NCBI GenBank assembly: GCA_021776395.1
Contig: JAJFFZ010000013.1
Coordinates: 1 to 43,724, forward strand
From: Hyphococcus sp.
GTDB lineage: Bacteria > Pseudomonadota > Alphaproteobacteria > Caulobacterales > Parvularculaceae
DNA: 43,724 nt
Reading direction: 5' to 3'
The stretch's first letter is position 1, and every line of letters starts with the position of its first letter. Under the pieces are notes generated by a model that ran no database searches, had not been told where the DNA came from, and saw nothing but the letters and a program-made list of their open reading frames with translations. The position numbers and the translations under genes are program-made. Below are positions 24,243 to 34,142 of this stretch, in pieces.

Positions 24243-24342
24243 TTTTTTCTCCTGTAACGATTGATCTTAAATTCCGTATTTCGATCCGCTGTGAGCCATG
24301 TTGCGCTACAGCTATCTTGCTTAAATAGAGCGGTGAGAAAAC

Positions 24343-25866
24343 TCATTGGAGAGGCCTGCCCGCACATGCACGTCGACGAATATATTGGGATGGCCCATAA
24401 CGGGGCTCTCCGATCGTCTGCGTTAAATTGCAAAGAGTTTCAAAAACGCGTGAGACGCCGACAAGATCTCCCCATTCCAGCGGTCCTATCGGATAGTTTG
24501 CGCCATACCTCATAGCATTATCAATTTCGCTTGGTATCGCGACACAATCGCGGACCGCATCTGCTGCGACATTCGCCAGCATCACCATTATTCGCATAAC
24601 GATCATTCCCGGATAATCGTCGATAATAAATACGTCTTTGCCGATTATCTGAAACAGCGACACAGCAATATCTATATCTCCATCGCTCGCTTGATCGCCA
24701 GGCGCCAATGCAATGACAGGAGACGTCTTATAATTCAAAGCTAAATCATATAAGACTACAGATTTTCCAGAATGGTTCGATCTTTCTGTCGCTAGCCTGC
24801 CATCCGTCAATGCGATTTCTACGTCGTCGCAATTTAAAACGCCATGAGCCATGGCTGGATCAATCTCCACACTTACGCCGACATTGGCGATCTCCGCCAG
24901 CAGATCATGCGCGGGGCCCATTTTATCGCTCGCCCGAATATGCAGAGTTCTCTTTGGTCTTTTATGTTCTGGCTCAGCTGGCGCCGGAACGCCGTTTGTA
25001 TAGTTATAAACTCCAATGCCAGACTTCCGGCCTAACCGGCCTATAGCTACATATTCTTCCTGAATGATTGAAGGCAGAAACCTTACCTCATGATGGTATC
25101 GGTCGAACACAGATGCACTGACGGCGGCGTTGACGTCGTGACCGATCAGGTCGGTAAGCTCAAATGGTCCCATGCGAAAACCTGCGCAACATTTTAGTAC
25201 ATGGTCGATCAACACCGGCGAGGTAACACCTTCCTCAAGCATGCGAAAGGCTTCGGCATAAAACGGACGTGCAACACGGTTGACGATAAACCCCGGCACG
25301 GATCTGACAAGCACGGGTTTCTTGCGCCATTGCTCGGCGAATTTAAACACGCTTGAAGCAACGGCGCTGGACGTCGCCAAACCGCTTACGACCTCGACAA
25401 GCTTCATTGCTTGAGCGGGGTTAAAAAAATGCATGCCAACAACTCTCTCGGGATGTTTCGAGCCCGCGGCAATTTCGGATATAGAAATCGAAGACGTATT
25501 TGTCGCCAGTATTGTTTCTCGATCGGCCAGCTCGTCAAGCCTTTGAAACAACGCTCGCTTTGCATCCAAGTTTTCAGCAATCGCCTCGATGATAAGTTTA
25601 GCTGGTTTTAAATCTTCAATCTCGTGCGTGAAAATGACTCTGGACAAAACCTCCAACCGCTCCGGTTTGGATAGTTTTCCTTTTTCAACGGCTACAGACA
25701 ATGCGCCTTGCAGTCGTTTATCGCCAGCCTGGATAGCCTCAGCGCTTATATCAAAAACGTATACAAGATGGCCGGCTGTCGCGGCGACTTGCGCGATACC
25801 AACCCCCATAGCACCGGCGCCAACGATTGCAACGATCGTATCGTGCGGCACTCCATTAACGGGCAT
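24343..25866 (-). CDS. 3-hydroxyacyl-CoA dehydrogenase (PaaH-like, two C-terminal domains)
   Basis: A 507-residue NAD-dependent 3-hydroxyacyl-CoA dehydrogenase. The Rossmann motif GAGAMG (16-21) opens the NAD domain; MHFFNPAQAMKLVEVV holds the catalytic His. The first C-terminal helical domain (PGFIVNRVARPFYAEAFRMLEEG, then GPFELTDLIGHDVN) is followed by a second copy (about 410-490, including PGMIVMRIMVMLANVAADA and PLEWGDLVG). This tandem arrangement and length match PaaH/PaaC enzymes that oxidise 3-hydroxyadipyl-CoA. The start at 25866 has AGAGGAAG upstream; the longer in-frame extension is not conserved. Confidence 0.88.
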   Translation of the reverse strand: MPVNGVPHDTIVAIVGAGAMGVGIAQVAATAGHLVYVFDISAEAIQAGDKRLQGALSVAVEKGKLSKPERLEVLSRVIFTHEIEDLKPAKLIIEAIAENLDAKRALFQRLDELADRETILATNTSSISISEIAAGSKHPERVVGMHFFNPAQAMKLVEVVSGLATSSAVASSVFKFAEQWRKKPVLVRSVPGFIVNRVARPFYAEAFRMLEEGVTSPVLIDHVLKCCAGFRMGPFELTDLIGHDVNAAVSASVFDRYHHEVRFLPSIIQEEYVAIGRLGRKSGIGVYNYTNGVPAPAEPEHKRPKRTLHIRASDKMGPAHDLLAEIANVGVSVEIDPAMAHGVLNCDDVEIALTDGRLATERSNHSGKSVVLYDLALNYKTSPVIALAPGDQASDGDIDIAVSLFQIIGKDVFIIDDYPGMIVMRIMVMLANVAADAVRDCVAIPSEIDNAMRYGANYPIGPLEWGDLVGVSRVFETLCNLTQTIGEPRYGPSQYIRRRACAGRPLQ

Positions 25867-25985
25867 AGCGCGCTTCCTCTTTTTGCATCCGACGGAATCG
25901 GGCCAACCTCGACAGCGGTCGTCTCCGAAATGCTTCCGTATACGGTTTTGTTGCAGATTTTTGAAGTAGGGCATAAAACATTAGC

Positions 25986-26771
25986 TTATCGCCCCGTGTA
26001 GGTGGGTTTTCGTTTCTCAAAGAAAGCACTCATACCTTCTTCGCGATCTTGCGTTGAAAATAAACTCTCAAATATTCGTCTTTCATATTCCAGGCCAGCG
26101 CGGGATGCCGTTTCATAGCTATGGCGTAACGCGCCAATGGCGCCTTGCACGGCAAGCGGGGCTTTTTCAGAAATTGTGGTTGCGATCTCGATCGCCCTTG
26201 TGAGCGCCGTCCCATCGGCAACAACGTCTAACACCCATCCAGCCTGCTGCGCGCGATCCGCGGTTATGAACTTACCCGTTAACACCATATAAGCTGAAAG
26301 CGACATGCCTACTTTACGCGGCAAAATCTGTGTGCCGCCGGCACCCGGCATGATGCCGAGATTGATTTCTGGCTGGGCAAATTGCGCCGATTGCCCAGCG
26401 ATTACGATATCGCAGGCAAGGACGAGCTCCGAGCCCGCACCCAGACAATAACCCTCCACAGCCGCAATGAGCGGTTTTGGAAACGCCCAGATGCGCTTCC
26501 ACGCCTTAAGCCTTGGATCACCGAGAATACTAGTTGCATCATAACTGCGAAGTTCATTCAAATTGGCGCCCATAGCGAACGTATCCGTAGCGCCCGTTAT
26601 GACGACACAAAGGATTTCGCGCCGTGATGTCGCATCGTCAAGATGTTGAGCGATCGACTGTAAGGCTGATGTCGTGATGACCTTTCTTTTTCCTTCATAA
26701 GAAAGCGCAATCGTCAGAAGTCGATCTCGAACAGACGCTCTTATGAGTACACCGGCCTCCGGTTTCTTCAT
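25986..26771 (-). CDS. Enoyl-CoA hydratase/isomerase family protein
   Basis: A 261-residue crotonase-fold protein. Both catalytic glutamates of true hydratases seem present, in GAGSELVLACD and FAQPEINLGIMPGAGGTQ, and the oxyanion-hole segment is FAMGANLNEL. It should hydrate a 2-enoyl-CoA in beta-oxidation. The start at 26771 overlaps the thiolase stop (ATGA), so the two are co-translated. Its neighbours (thiolase upstream, hydroxyacyl-CoA dehydrogenase downstream) complete three of the four beta-oxidation steps. Confidence 0.9.
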   Translation of the reverse strand: MKKPEAGVLIRASVRDRLLTIALSYEGKRKVITTSALQSIAQHLDDATSRREILCVVITGATDTFAMGANLNELRSYDATSILGDPRLKAWKRIWAFPKPLIAAVEGYCLGAGSELVLACDIVIAGQSAQFAQPEINLGIMPGAGGTQILPRKVGMSLSAYMVLTGKFITADRAQQAGWVLDVVADGTALTRAIEIATTISEKAPLAVQGAIGALRHSYETASRAGLEYERRIFESLFSTQDREEGMSAFFEKRKPTYTGR

Positions 26772-27976
26772 GACACCGCCTCCAATGCGATCGCGACGCC
26801 CTGGCCAACGCCGACACACATCGTCGCGAGCGCTCTTTTCTGACCGCGATCGATGAGTTCGAGCACGGCCGTCCCAATTAACCGCGCGCCTGAACATCCA
26901 AGAGGGTGTCCGAGCGCGATCGCTCCACCATTGGGATTGACGAAATCACTCGCATCGCTCACGCCAAGGCGGCGCAGAACAGCAAGCGCTTGCGATGCGA
27001 ATGCTTCATTCAATTCAATGGTATCGAAATCTGAAATGCGAAGACCGAGATGGTCCAACAGTTTTTCACACGCTGGCGCTGGGCCAAAACCCATAATGCG
27101 CGGCAGCACGCCAGCAGACGCCGCTCCGAGCACTTTCGCCATTGGCAATAACTGATATTTGTCAACGGCCCTGGGTGAGGCCAGCAATATAGCGGCCGCA
27201 CCATCATTTACGCCTGAGGCATTGCCGGCTGTGACGCTCCCGCCCTCTCTAAATGGGGTTGGGAGCGCGGCGAGCTTTTCTAAAGTTGCATTGGAACGCG
27301 GATGTTCATCTTCACTCACGACGGCCACCGCACCCCTTCGGCCGAGTACGCTAACCGGAATGATTTCTCGCGCCAGCCTTCCAGATTTTTGCGCGGCGAT
27401 TGCGCGGTCCTGTGAACGCAAAGCAAACATATCCTGGTCTTCACGACTGACACTAAATTCTTCAGCTATGTTCTCTGCAGTCTCCGGCATCGATTCCACA
27501 CCGTATCGTTCCTTTAAAATTGAATTGACGAAACGCCAACCTAAAGTCGTGTCGTGAATTTCAGTATTCCTCGAATATGCTTGACTCGTTTTCGGCAAAA
27601 CGAACGGAGCACGCGACATGGACTCAACGCCCCCTGCAATCACAAGATCGGCCTCGCCAACCTTTATCATGCGGCTTGCGGCAATGACCGCTTCCATGCC
27701 AGACCCGCAAAGTCGGTTAACCGTCACGCCCGGGACCGTACAAGGCATATCCGCAAGCAAGGCAGCCATGCGCGCAACATTTCGATTGTCTTCACCAGCC
27801 TGGTTGGCGCATCCGAGGAACACCTCATCGGTCTGCGCCCAGTCGATCTGCGGGTGGCGGGTTACGAGTTCACGTATTGGCGCCGCAGCGAGATCGTCAG
27901 TGCGTATACCAGATAGAACGCCGCCGTATCGGCCTATAGGCGTTCTTATATAGTCAACGATAAAAGCTTCGTTCAT
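26768..27976 (-). CDS. Acetyl-CoA acyltransferase, 3-oxoadipyl-CoA thiolase type
   Basis: A 402-residue thiolase. The nucleophilic Cys90 lies in VNRLCGSGM, His357 in GHPLGCSG and Cys387 in ATMCVGVGQG, all as in active thiolases. The opening MNEAFIVDYIRTPIGRYGG and the overall motif pattern are those of PcaF/PaaJ enzymes that split 3-oxoadipyl-CoA into succinyl-CoA and acetyl-CoA. Closely related thiolases can take other substrates, so the exact 3-oxoacyl-CoA is inferred. It sits 49 bases behind the acyl-CoA synthetase gene and overlaps the hydratase gene. Confidence 0.9.
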   Translation of the reverse strand: MNEAFIVDYIRTPIGRYGGVLSGIRTDDLAAAPIRELVTRHPQIDWAQTDEVFLGCANQAGEDNRNVARMAALLADMPCTVPGVTVNRLCGSGMEAVIAASRMIKVGEADLVIAGGVESMSRAPFVLPKTSQAYSRNTEIHDTTLGWRFVNSILKERYGVESMPETAENIAEEFSVSREDQDMFALRSQDRAIAAQKSGRLAREIIPVSVLGRRGAVAVVSEDEHPRSNATLEKLAALPTPFREGGSVTAGNASGVNDGAAAILLASPRAVDKYQLLPMAKVLGAASAGVLPRIMGFGPAPACEKLLDHLGLRISDFDTIELNEAFASQALAVLRRLGVSDASDFVNPNGGAIALGHPLGCSGARLIGTAVLELIDRGQKRALATMCVGVGQGVAIALEAVS

Positions 27977-28025
27977 TCTTATGTCATCCCGACGATATTA
28001 ATTCTTGCGCAGACACCGTTATGAT

Positions 28026-29609
28026 TCATGCTATTTTGAGAGAATCGTTGGGCGCGCCTTCCGTCGCCTGCAGGCATTGACGGCGGAGAATTTTTTTATC
28101 AACTTTATGGGAGGCGGTGAGCGGGAGTGGTGACTTCATCACCGTATAGCTGCGCGGCGCCTTATAATCTGCAAGATAACGCTTACAAAAATCCCTGAGC
28201 TTCACGAAGGATTTCTCGTTGAATTCAGTAGACACGATAACAACATGGACGCGTTCCCCCCACTGGGAATCCGGTAAACCAACGACAGCGCAATCTATAA
28301 CGCCCGTAAAGCGGCGAATGATTTCCTCCACCTCGGACGAATAAACATTCTCTCCCCCTGAAACGATCATATCTTTTTTGCGATCAAGAAGTGTTATGTA
28401 TCCCTTTTTATCCATGCGGCCGATATCGCCTGTATGTAACCAACCGTCCTTTAATACAGACGCTGTCAACTCCGGCCGGCGCCAATAGCCTTTCATGACG
28501 TTGGGGCCGCGCACGACGACTTCTCCTGCCTCGCCAAGCGCCGCCTCATTTCCGTTTTCCAAAACTATACGTATTTCGGTTGTTGTTGCAGCTCGCCCAA
28601 CCGTTTCCAAGCGTTGATCGGATCCGCTAATCCCGCGATGTTCTTCGTCGGTCAGGGACGTTGCAACTGGCGAGAGTTCCGTCATGCCGTATGACTGACT
28701 GAATTGACACCCCGGCAACTCCTCCATAGCGCGCCGTATGAGTGTATTCGGCATTGGGGCGCCGCCATAAGATATGTACTTCAGACTAGAAAGATCGAAA
28801 TCAAGCAAATTCGGATAATCTAATATCATTTGCAGCATTGTTGGAATGACCATCACTGATGTTGCGCGATGACGCTCTACAGTGACGCAAAAATTCTGCG
28901 GAGAAAATTTCCCCATCACGACGTGACTTGCCGCAGCGATTGTCGCAGTGAACACACGCTGTCCGGCGCCGGTGTGAAACAGCGGCGCTGCATGGAGCTG
29001 AATCGTTTTGTCCGTAGTCTTTAGATAAGGGATCGTGTTCAGGGCGTTAAATATAATATTGTGATGCGTGAGCATCACACCTTTTGGTTCGCCCGTCGCA
29101 CCGCTCGTGTAAATGATAGCCGCGATGTCGTCGCCCTGTCGATCGACAAATGGCGATGCAGCGCTCGAAGAAATTCCAGTTTCATAATCCAATGCGTCAG
29201 CTGCCCAGGCCGGAGGGACGCCATTATTTGCCCGAATATGTATAATGTCTGTGTGGGATCCGATAATTTCATGGACTTTACCTCCGTATACATCATCACT
29301 CACCACGATTTTCGGCTCGGCATGCCCTATGAGTTGCCGAAGCTCTGGGCTACTCAACCGCACATTAACGGGAACAATGACGCCACCCGCGCTCGGAGCG
29401 GCGAGGTAGACTTCAAGATAACGATAACTGGGCTCAGCAATGATCATTACACGATCATCCGGTTTCAAACCTACAGTACGAAAAAAAGCACATAAACGCT
29501 GAACACGATCACAAAAGCCCATCCATGATATCTGGTGTTCGCCATCAGCGACCGCCATCTCACTGCCTCTTAACTGTCGGGCCCGGCGTAAGGACTGCGC
29601 AATATCCAT
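28026..29609 (-). CDS. AMP-binding acyl-CoA synthetase
   Basis: A 527-residue ANL-superfamily acid-CoA ligase. The P-loop is IIYTSGATGEPKGVMLTH, the adenylate core motif SQSYGMTELSPVATS, the hinge region GWLHTGDIGRMDKKGYITLLDRKKD, and the C-terminal A10 region PLTASHKVDKKILR with the catalytic Lys. In A10 the usual Gly before the Lys is His, an uncommon variant. It activates a carboxylic acid to its CoA ester, the entry step to the thiolase/hydratase/dehydrogenase set encoded downstream on the same strand. The chain length or ring type of the substrate cannot be read from the sequence. Confidence 0.9.
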   Translation of the reverse strand: MDIAQSLRRARQLRGSEMAVADGEHQISWMGFCDRVQRLCAFFRTVGLKPDDRVMIIAEPSYRYLEVYLAAPSAGGVIVPVNVRLSSPELRQLIGHAEPKIVVSDDVYGGKVHEIIGSHTDIIHIRANNGVPPAWAADALDYETGISSSAASPFVDRQGDDIAAIIYTSGATGEPKGVMLTHHNIIFNALNTIPYLKTTDKTIQLHAAPLFHTGAGQRVFTATIAAASHVVMGKFSPQNFCVTVERHRATSVMVIPTMLQMILDYPNLLDFDLSSLKYISYGGAPMPNTLIRRAMEELPGCQFSQSYGMTELSPVATSLTDEEHRGISGSDQRLETVGRAATTTEIRIVLENGNEAALGEAGEVVVRGPNVMKGYWRRPELTASVLKDGWLHTGDIGRMDKKGYITLLDRKKDMIVSGGENVYSSEVEEIIRRFTGVIDCAVVGLPDSQWGERVHVVIVSTEFNEKSFVKLRDFCKRYLADYKAPRSYTVMKSPLPLTASHKVDKKILRRQCLQATEGAPNDSLKIA

Positions 29610-29664
29610 CTATTTTCCTGACCAAATAGTGCTTACTACCTTCGCCTCTAACAGAACCGATGGT

Positions 29665-29694
29665 AAAAATGGGGCCGCCCTTTCGAACGACCCC
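29665..29694 (-). terminator. Rho-independent terminator after the TonB receptor gene
   Basis: On the minus strand GGGGTCGT and GCGGCCCC (29671-29694) pair with two G-U contacts around an 8-base loop, followed by ATTTTT. It lies 24 bases after the stop at 29718 and separates the receptor gene from the downstream acyl-CoA synthetase. Confidence 0.8.
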
Positions 29695-29717
29695 AAGTGG
29701 CTTGCGCCAGGGAGAGG

Positions 29718-32372
29718 TTAAAAACCCATTGTCGCGCGGACATAAACCAACCGCCCGCGCGGATCGTGAACCTTCGTATCAAAACCAATATTTGTGAACA
29801 CTTGTGGAGGTGCATTATCCGTCAAGTTGATTGCACCAATAGACAGAACCGCGTTGCGTTCATCACCTACCCAATCGCTTAGATCAAAATTATATTGAAC
29901 ATCAAGCGTGGTGTGGGAACCAACTTCTGTTCCCGGGTTTTGATCGTCGTCGTAACTCGCAATATGTCGTACAAACGTATTGATTGAGTGAGCTCCAGCC
30001 GCCCAAGCAATCCCTGAGTTAAACCGCAACTGTGGCGTAGAGGTTCCGAAGTTTCGAAAATTCCTCGAACCGGCTCCATTGACCGCGCCCGCTTGCGGAT
30101 CGATCAGATCATAATTGAGAATGTAGGTTCCCTCAAAAAACGGCTGGAAAAACCCAAAGCGCGTATCAACACCATATTTGGCAGAAAAATCGAGACCATC
30201 TGTTTCGACCGAACTCGCATTCACAAAATTCGTGTTAACACGAATAATCGGTCCGTTGATCGGGTCTCCGGCGCGGATAACACGGGTCGGATCTTGTGGA
30301 AAGGCGTCGACGATCGCCTGGAAGTTCTCCTGGATGATGACGTCCGTAAAATCGAAACGCCAATAGTCCACATTGAACTCTAGTCCTTCGACAGGTTCAA
30401 ACGTTGCGCCAATATTCCATGCTTCAGATTCCTCTGGCGCCAGAGCTGAGTTGCCCACAGCCCTGACGGCGGCAAACGCGGTGCCGCCAAGAATCGGGTC
30501 GACAACTTGGTTCAACGACGTTGACGTACCCCCGACTTGAAACAATGACGGCGCCCTGAACGATGTTGAGTAAGATGCTCTCAAACTCAAATTATCGAGC
30601 GGCTGGAACAGCAATGCCACCTTTGGATCGATCGTGTCGCCAATCGCGCCGCCGTAATCTTCATAACGGACAGCAGCCTGAAGCTCCAGATTATCTAAGA
30701 TAGGCACGCTCACTTCGGCGAATATTGCATATACATCCCGGGTAAATCCAAAATCAGGATTGCCAATTAGAAAAGCGAAGGCGTCCTGGTTCGAAAATTC
30801 ATCATAGTCTTGATCCAGACTTTCATCGCGATATTGAAACCCGACAGCAACCCCTAGCGGTCCTGAAGGAAGATCGAAAATATCACCAGACGCAATCGCA
30901 TCGATTGTTGTCAGAGTTGATTTAGCGTCGATGGTTTGGCGCGCGGTGAACCCTTCAAAAACAGCCGGATCATTTGGTAAAGTTGTAAATGAGGTGGAAA
31001 ATGGGTTGAAAAACAGGCAATCGCCCTGCCCTGGAATAGCGCTCGGGTCCGTCGGGCCATTACAGCTTGGACCGCCAAATCCATTTAATGCGTCCTGAAA
31101 CTCGTTAGCAAGCGTGTCCGTCCATCTGAAGAGAAAATCATTCTCCGCACGCGTATACCCTATTTCCCAATACCAATCATTTTCAAACTCCCCGCTTAGG
31201 CCAGCTGAAAAACGCCACGTATCAGATTCCGATTCATTGCTGGTCGGACCGGTTGCACTATTACCGATCGCCCGGCCAAAAAATGAAACCGGCGCCCCAA
31301 AAACATTACCTGGGTTGTTTACGGGCACCGTCGGCAGGGTGAGTATCGGAAAGCTCGGCGAGTTTCCGCGGAACGCACGATTTCGTGCGTAGCTGAATTC
31401 TGTTTCGAACTGGATGTTATCAGCAAGGTCATAAGACCCCTGAACATAAGCCTGAAGGCGCGTCTCTTTCGGTACAAGATTAAAAAAGCTGCCGAAGTCA
31501 AACCGACAAAAACCCGCATCCCCGCTAGGCGTAGAAGCAAATATCTGCAGGAGCCCACCAAATTCCTCACAACCAGTTGGATCGATCACGGGCGTGCCAG
31601 CGGGAAAACCAGAAACACCAAAAAAAGAACCCGGATTGCCTAACGCCGAACTGTCGTCTTGCGGCCGGCTCAACCGGCGTTCGGCAGTCGTAAGGTCGCC
31701 GCGGTCGGTATAGCTCATCGCAGCAACAAGATGGCTCCTGTCTCCCTGGACGCCTATTATGCCTTGTATGCTATATTCACTTTGATCGCCTTCTCCGGTA
31801 ATCGTCTGGTAGTCTGTGGAAAGTTCAAAACCCTCAAAATTCTTACGGGTTACAAAATTGACGACACCCGCCACGGCATCCGAGCCGTAAAGCGCCGCAG
31901 CGCCATCTTTGAGAACTTCCACACGATCAACAGCGATCATGGGCATCAAAGATGCAGTATCGACGAAGCTTAGGCCATCATTCGTTGTGACCGCCGTCAA
32001 CACTTGCCGCCTGCCATTGAGCAGCACAAGCGTTGAGGCAACACCCAGCCCGCGCAAATTTATATTAGATGTACCCGTTGTGATATTCTGAGTGAAGGCG
32101 TCGATATTATTTTGAGCGCCCGTATTTATCGTCAACGTTTGCACTAGATCAGCGATACTCTTCGCACCGACAGCATTAATATCTTTCGATGCTACAGAAA
32201 CGATAGGCGACGGCGAGTTTTTTTGGGAGGCTCTTCTAATGTGCGACCCAATAACCACAATTTCATCAGTAGTATTCCCCCCTACAGACAATTCCTGGGC
32301 AGACAATGGCGAAATCGACGCCGCGCACACGCCCATCAATAAAGCGATCTTATGTTTCAATGCTGGTTGCAT
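29718..32372 (-). CDS. TonB-dependent outer-membrane receptor
   Basis: An 884-residue TonB-dependent receptor. A signal peptide ends near ISPLSAQ (about residue 26). The plug domain follows (EIVVIGSHIRRASQKNSPSPI, NINLRGLGVASTLVLLNGRRQ, YGSDAVAGVVNFVTRKNFEGFE), then a 22-strand barrel ending in the C-terminal aromatic YVRATMGF, as needed for outer-membrane insertion. The plug resembles the large family of alphaproteobacterial receptors for sugars, aromatics or unknown organics rather than classic siderophore receptors. AGGAGG precedes the start. Position inside the catabolic cluster suggests uptake of the substrate through the outer membrane. Confidence 0.92.
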   Translation of the reverse strand: MQPALKHKIALLMGVCAASISPLSAQELSVGGNTTDEIVVIGSHIRRASQKNSPSPIVSVASKDINAVGAKSIADLVQTLTINTGAQNNIDAFTQNITTGTSNINLRGLGVASTLVLLNGRRQVLTAVTTNDGLSFVDTASLMPMIAVDRVEVLKDGAAALYGSDAVAGVVNFVTRKNFEGFELSTDYQTITGEGDQSEYSIQGIIGVQGDRSHLVAAMSYTDRGDLTTAERRLSRPQDDSSALGNPGSFFGVSGFPAGTPVIDPTGCEEFGGLLQIFASTPSGDAGFCRFDFGSFFNLVPKETRLQAYVQGSYDLADNIQFETEFSYARNRAFRGNSPSFPILTLPTVPVNNPGNVFGAPVSFFGRAIGNSATGPTSNESESDTWRFSAGLSGEFENDWYWEIGYTRAENDFLFRWTDTLANEFQDALNGFGGPSCNGPTDPSAIPGQGDCLFFNPFSTSFTTLPNDPAVFEGFTARQTIDAKSTLTTIDAIASGDIFDLPSGPLGVAVGFQYRDESLDQDYDEFSNQDAFAFLIGNPDFGFTRDVYAIFAEVSVPILDNLELQAAVRYEDYGGAIGDTIDPKVALLFQPLDNLSLRASYSTSFRAPSLFQVGGTSTSLNQVVDPILGGTAFAAVRAVGNSALAPEESEAWNIGATFEPVEGLEFNVDYWRFDFTDVIIQENFQAIVDAFPQDPTRVIRAGDPINGPIIRVNTNFVNASSVETDGLDFSAKYGVDTRFGFFQPFFEGTYILNYDLIDPQAGAVNGAGSRNFRNFGTSTPQLRFNSGIAWAAGAHSINTFVRHIASYDDDQNPGTEVGSHTTLDVQYNFDLSDWVGDERNAVLSIGAINLTDNAPPQVFTNIGFDTKVHDPRGRLVYVRATMGF

Positions 32373-32574
32373 TTTTTCCTCCTAAACGACCAACTTCTTG
32401 TTCTCCCTGCGACGCTGGCCCGTGCGTAGGAACGCACCAATCACAATCAGCTAATTATTATTTTAATCACAAAACACGATTTTACGTGCAGCGAATCATT
32501 CTTACTGATCGTAAATCAACTTCTCATCCCCTCCCTGTCACGTAACTTCGCACTTGAAGTAAGCACATCGATAT
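32373..32574. other. Leader region upstream of the TonB receptor gene
   Basis: A 202-base gap. A small hairpin GTGCGT-AGGA-ACGCAC (32422-32437) lies in the presumed 5' untranslated leader of the receptor mRNA, about 50 bases before its ATG. The AT-rich part around 32450-32500 is the likely minus-strand promoter, but I cannot fix the boxes. No gene is visible. Confidence 0.4.
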
Positions 32575-34047
32575 TTAGTTTACCAATACGTCAAACCATA
32601 TTGATTTAGATTTCAAATATTTTTCAAATCCAGGACGGCCTAAGTCTTTTCCGTATCCTGATTTTTTATACCCCCCGAATGGGCTCGTCAGATCACCTTT
32701 GCGGCCCCAATCGTTAACCCATACCGTTCCGACTTCCATCCGGCGCGCCGCCCTTAGGGCATTCGCCATATTTGACGTGTGGACGGAATTTGCGAGAGCA
32801 AAGTCCTTATGGTTTACCAGTTGAATGGCTTCATCAAAATCGGAGAATGTTTGCACGGTTAACACCGGACCAAAAATTTCCCGCGCAACTGCCGGCGTCT
32901 CATCAGATACATTTCGCAATATTGTCGGCGCGTAGAAGGCTGCCCCCCTAGGTCCCTCCAAAGGCGTTCCACCTGTTATGATTTCCGCACCTTGCGCAAC
33001 GCTATCACACACGATCGAATGGATCCGATGCAATTGTTTTTCATTTATAATTGGCGGAAGATCCCCATGCTCATTCCATGTTGCTCCCGGGCGCATGGCT
33101 TGGAATGCCGCCGCTAAGCCTGCAATTACTTCATCCGCCACCGCCTCCTCAACGACAAGGCGCGTGCCTGCAAAACAAACCTGGCCGGAATTATAACAAG
33201 CCCCCTTCTTCAACAGTGAGATTAAAGCATCTTTGTTAGGCGCATCAGAGAATACGAGTTGGGCCCCCTTGCCGCCTAGCTCAAGGCTTACCGGCTTTAC
33301 GCCAGATAGCGCAGCATCCGCCGCGACCTGGGCGCCAGTCTCAACCGATCCGGTAAAGCTAACATAATCAACGTCCGGATGTTTAACTAACGCCGCACCA
33401 GTTTTGCCATCCCCATGCACGACATTAAATATCCCGGGCGGCACACCGGCTTCGATAGCGAGTTCGGCTATTTTTGTCAGAGAAAATGGCGCAAGCTCGG
33501 AAGGCTTTAAAACAACAGCATTTCCAGCTGCCAATGCAGGCGCATATTTCCAAGCGGAGAGTATCAGCGGGAAATTCCATGGCGAAATTGCCGCAACAAC
33601 ACCGTGTGGTTCATAAACCGACAAAGACAGGACATCTCCCGATGTCGGCGTCACGGCGCCATCAAGCTTGTCCGCAAACTCCGCGAAGAATTCGATACAA
33701 TCTGCGGCGACGTGAACATCACGCGCCAGCACCTCTGGATATGGCCGAGTTGATATAAGGGCCTCAAGGCAGGCAAGCTCTTCCGCCCGATCACGTATGA
33801 GAACCGACCATCGTTTGAGCGTGCGTGCGCGGCTGCGCGGATCTACGGTTGCCCATTGAGATGATCTAAATGCCGTTTTGGCTGCAGTTACCGCTCGATC
33901 AACAAGCACGTCATCGGCGCAATTCAACGGCCTCGTTATCTGTGGATCTGACGCAGAGACAACGTCGAAGGATTCCCCGCTCGCCAGGCCCACACCGCCA
34001 ACAAAATGACCCCGCGGCGTTAAAATGGATGACGGCTCGAACAGCAT
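32575..34047 (-). CDS. NAD(P)-dependent aldehyde dehydrogenase
   Basis: A 490-residue aldehyde dehydrogenase of normal length. Asn158 (SPWNFP), the general base Glu256 (SLELGGKGAQ) and the nucleophile Cys291 (SGQVCFAGTRL) are all present, together with the FTGSVETG coenzyme-binding stretch and the C-terminal GGYKKSGYGKDLG segment. It would oxidise an aldehyde intermediate to the acid used by the acyl-CoA synthetase. It is divergent from iclR; the 199-base gap between them contains operator-like repeats. Confidence 0.9.
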   Translation of the reverse strand: MLFEPSSILTPRGHFVGGVGLASGESFDVVSASDPQITRPLNCADDVLVDRAVTAAKTAFRSSQWATVDPRSRARTLKRWSVLIRDRAEELACLEALISTRPYPEVLARDVHVAADCIEFFAEFADKLDGAVTPTSGDVLSLSVYEPHGVVAAISPWNFPLILSAWKYAPALAAGNAVVLKPSELAPFSLTKIAELAIEAGVPPGIFNVVHGDGKTGAALVKHPDVDYVSFTGSVETGAQVAADAALSGVKPVSLELGGKGAQLVFSDAPNKDALISLLKKGACYNSGQVCFAGTRLVVEEAVADEVIAGLAAAFQAMRPGATWNEHGDLPPIINEKQLHRIHSIVCDSVAQGAEIITGGTPLEGPRGAAFYAPTILRNVSDETPAVAREIFGPVLTVQTFSDFDEAIQLVNHKDFALANSVHTSNMANALRAARRMEVGTVWVNDWGRKGDLTSPFGGYKKSGYGKDLGRPGFEKYLKSKSIWFDVLVN

Positions 34048-34117
34048 TTCGGATTCCGTTGTAATAAACTTATGGTGGTCAACTTACTGTTGCCACCGCA
34101 CGGAGTCAACATATAAT

Positions 34118-34142
34118 GAAATTCTATTTCGCTATGCGGTAT
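34118..34142. promoter_or_regulatory. Operator-like site 1 between the aldehyde dehydrogenase and iclR genes
   Basis: The core GAAATTCTATTTC (34118-34130) is an inverted repeat GAAAT-N3-ATTTC, preceded by AAT and followed by GC. Reversed, site 2 (35150-35174) reads the same at AATGAAAT-N3-ATTTCGC and again at CG and AT further along. The form matches IclR/KdgR-family operators. The adjacent iclR gene makes autoregulation likely. Confidence 0.55.
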
